64,000 nucleotides of DNA from NCBI GenBank assembly GCA_945878575.1, contig CAMDUB010000002.1:57426-121425 (forward strand), given 5' to 3'. Shown here piece after piece: positions 61,880 through 64,000 of this stretch. Numbering within the stretch: the first letter of the stretch is position 1; each line of letters begins with the position of its first letter. A program made the position numbers and the translations under genes. Source of the DNA: Phycisphaera mikurensis NBRC 102666. Its GTDB lineage: Bacteria > Planctomycetota > Phycisphaerae > Phycisphaerales > SM1A02. The notes under the pieces are model-generated. The model did no database searches and had not been told where the DNA came from. It worked only from the letters and a program-made list of their open reading frames with translations.

Positions 61880-64000
61880 TCAGCGTAGGGCATCCAGGGA
61901 CCGCCGCGCAGCATCAAGATCCGCCTTTGCCTCATCAAGCATCGCCCGCGTCTCCGCCACCAATTCCGGCTTCGCCTTGGCCAGGTAGCCCGGGCTGCCG
62001 AGTTTCCCCTCAAATCCAGTGATCAATCTGAGTTTCTCAGTGACCACCTTGTCGAGCCGGATGCGTTCCGCGCCCAGATCAACGGCGTCCGCAAAGTTCA
62101 CCAAGAGCAATTCTTGACCTTCAAAGGCGATCGGCACTGCTCCGGCCGGACGCTCGGTGGGCAAGTCCGCCACCTCGCCAATTCCAGCCAAGGCCTCCAC
62201 CACGCCGCCGGCTTCTGCCACCAATGCGCGAACACCCGCCGGCGCTAGCAAGGTGATCTTGCGCTTGGGCAGCACCTGCCGCGCACCACGGAGCGTGCGA
62301 ATTTCATCCACCAACTGCTGCACGCGACTGAACGTTGCCACCGCCGCGCGATCCGTAACGGATGCATCGACCGCCGGCCAACCAGCGCGTGCACACAAGG
62401 GTGCTGCGGGTACATGGACGCCACGCAAACCGGCCACACCAGTTGCCGCCACCGCCGGCCACAACTGCTCAGTGATGAATGGCATCTGTGGATGAAGGAG
62501 CCGCAACGATGCATCAAGCACGGTGCGCAACACCTGTTGCTGCGCGGCATCGGTCTTCACGGTGGGCTTGATTGCTTCCAGATACCAATCACACACCTCG
62601 CGCCACACAAAGTCATAGGTGGCGTCAGCGGCATCATTGAAACGGTACCCCGCAAGTGCGCGTTCGTAGGTTGCCAGCGCGTGCGAAAGCCGCGCAACAA
62701 TCCATCGATCAATCAGCGGCCGAGTGGCAGGATCAATGGATGGGTCACCAGCGACCGGCGTCAGGTTGCCAAGTGCAAATCGCGTTGCATTCCAGACCTT
62801 ATTGGCGAAATTTCGGCCAACGTCAAAGCGGGCGCTGGTGTTCAAGGCCAGTGGCGCATCAGTACTCGGCGTTGCCTTGCCGGTCGCTGCGCCGTATGCA
62901 CTGGTGATCTGCTTGGAAGGATCCTTGGGAGAAACCTGCACGGGATCAGCCACCGTGTAGCCGGCCGCATCAGTGATGGTGCGCGGCGAGAACATTTCGC
63001 CAGACCACGGATCAACCATGTCAACCGGCATGCGAACATCCTGCGTATCGGTGGTCATCTGCACCAGCGTGAATCGCATGGCATCAGCGCCGTGCGTTTG
63101 AATGATGTCGCGCGGGTCAACACCGTTACCCAACGACTTGGACATCTTCTGGCCGAAGCCATCCTGCACCATGGCATGAATGAACACATGCTTGAACGGA
63201 ACTCGCCCACCAAGGAAATAGCGATTGAACATCACCATGCGGCTCACCCACAGCGTGATGATTTCACGAGCCGTGGAAAGTACTGCGCTGGGGTTCCACT
63301 TCTCTAGCAGACCCTGCATGTCAAAGCGCGCGGGCTCTGGCCAACCCAACGTTGAAAGTGGCCACAGCGCGGAGCTGAACCAGGTGTCGAGGACGTCTTC
63401 ATCTTGGCGGAAACCAGCCGCAGTGAGTGCCGGAATCGCCACGGAATCTGCGTGTTCTGCAACGCACACGAAGCGTTCATAGACACCATCCGGACGACGG
63501 CGCACTGCTTCGGAGCATCCCATGGCGCGCCATGCACCATTGCATCCAACGAGTTCGCCGCGCGCGACATCCACGGCAGCGCGATCAACAACATCGCTCG
63601 CTGCAACTTCTGCACTCCACACCGGAATGCGGTGACCCCACCACAGCTGTCTGCTGATGCACCAGTCCCGAATGTTCTCATGCCAATGCTGGAATGTCTT
63701 CGCGTAGCGCGGTGGGTAGAAAGTGATTTCACCGTCGCCGATAGTGGACGCGTTGGCAGCGGTACTACTGGCGGCGCCATGTGCAGCGCCAGTCGCCGCG
63801 CCACCCGCACCACCATCACGTTGCGCCGGATTCATCGAACGCAACGCAGCGCCGCGCAGGCGGTCATCCGTCACGCGCACGTACCACTGCTCACTGAGGT
63901 ATGGCTCCACGGGTACGTGACTGCGATAACTGTGACCAACGCTGTGTCGATAGGGCTTCACGCCCTCAAGCAAGCCGTTCGCCTTGAACCATGCAACAAT
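61880..64000 (-). CDS. valS: Valine-tRNA ligase, C-terminal part (5' end outside window)
   Basis: This is the last 707 codons of a class I aminoacyl-tRNA synthetase. The frame is open to the window edge (IVAWFKANGLLEGVKPYRHS), so the HIGH motif and the start lie to the right. Visible are PYRHSVGHSYRSHVPVEPYL, WCISRQLWWGHRIPVW, MVQDGFGQKMSKSLGNGVDP (the KMSKS loop), the anticodon-binding helical domain (FDVGRNFANKVWNATRFALG) and the C-terminal coiled coil (KPELVAETRAMLDEAKADLD). The Val assignment rests on the H-S-V-G-H region and the C-terminal coil. An insertion of roughly 60 residues lies between the KMSKS region and the anticodon domain. The Cys residues usual in GHCYRC are absent. Confidence 0.93.
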   Translation of the reverse strand: MVAWFKANGLLEGVKPYRHSVGHSYRSHVPVEPYLSEQWYVRVTDDRLRGAALRSMNPAQRDGGAGGAATGAAHGAASSTAANASTIGDGEITFYPPRYAKTFQHWHENIRDWCISRQLWWGHRIPVWSAEVAASDVVDRAAVDVARGELVGCNGAWRAMGCSEAVRRRPDGVYERFVCVAEHADSVAIPALTAAGFRQDEDVLDTWFSSALWPLSTLGWPEPARFDMQGLLEKWNPSAVLSTAREIITLWVSRMVMFNRYFLGGRVPFKHVFIHAMVQDGFGQKMSKSLGNGVDPRDIIQTHGADAMRFTLVQMTTDTQDVRMPVDMVDPWSGEMFSPRTITDAAGYTVADPVQVSPKDPSKQITSAYGAATGKATPSTDAPLALNTSARFDVGRNFANKVWNATRFALGNLTPVAGDPSIDPATRPLIDRWIVARLSHALATYERALAGYRFNDAADATYDFVWREVCDWYLEAIKPTVKTDAAQQQVLRTVLDASLRLLHPQMPFITEQLWPAVAATGVAGLRGVHVPAAPLCARAGWPAVDASVTDRAAVATFSRVQQLVDEIRTLRGARQVLPKRKITLLAPAGVRALVAEAGGVVEALAGIGEVADLPTERPAGAVPIAFEGQELLLVNFADAVDLGAERIRLDKVVTEKLRLITGFEGKLGSPGYLAKAKPELVAETRAMLDEAKADLDAARRSLDALR

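Overview
The window looks like chromosomal DNA of a planctomycete of the Phycisphaerae type. This is inferred from gene content seen in the sequence: two large secreted proteins ending in a GC-type dockerin pair (NGADLG-LLG-WG), a Minf_1886-type protein (a family of planctomycetes and verrucomicrobia), a VPAPGA-type PEP-CTERM protein, a NupG-type symporter, an alternative GlmU-like transferase and a DUF1080 protein. The DNA is GC-rich and gene-dense. It holds five scattered single tRNA genes and no rRNA, complete insertion sequence or CRISPR array.

Layout. 1-2021: end of an OPT-family transporter. 2046-7206: a compact four-gene module (WXG100-like protein, coiled-coil protein, second small helical protein, two-ATPase FtsK/SpoIIIE membrane protein) that resembles a stripped-down type VII (ESX) secretion locus. 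7217-10449: DNA polymerase X and Ffh, convergent. 10480-17350: Minf_1886 protein, amidohydrolase, OmpA-like lipoprotein, cupin, DUF1080 protein, RNase D, tRNA-Gly, chagasin-like inhibitor and peroxiredoxin. 17708-22559: the two secreted dockerin proteins with repeated modules. 22656-30098: AMP-ligase, SPOR lipoprotein, an unknown exported protein, truncated haemoglobin, class V aminotransferase, LexA and TrpA.

30149-31253 is a small accessory patch. An intact tRNA-Met and a 21-bp copy of its 5' end flank a membrane protein built of 23-residue repeats and a scrap of an SRA/YDG domain. It is followed by an unusually long SecA (1369 aa), preceded by a possible SecM-like leader gene and two hairpins.

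37048-52757 is one long minus-strand run: pgk, a TlpA-like thioredoxin, rpe, a degenerate histidine phosphatase, accD, an Lnt fused to a HEAT-repeat domain, an MreC-like coiled-coil protein, a small membrane protein, mreB, mreC, mreD, an alternative GlmU and polA. Much of this run serves envelope and wall synthesis: fatty acid supply, lipoprotein maturation, UDP-GlcNAc supply and rod-shape scaffolding. The right end holds miaA, topA, a PEP-CTERM protein, a nucleoside symporter, ispG, tRNA-Ser, a DUF1570-like lipoprotein and the C-terminal part of valS, which runs off the window.

Most interesting points: the minimal ESX-like module, the Lnt-HEAT fusion carrying its own internal lipobox, the W-anchored repeat expansion in SecA with its putative leader, and the tRNA-flanked accessory patch. 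All family assignments rest on motif recognition by eye; no database search was possible.
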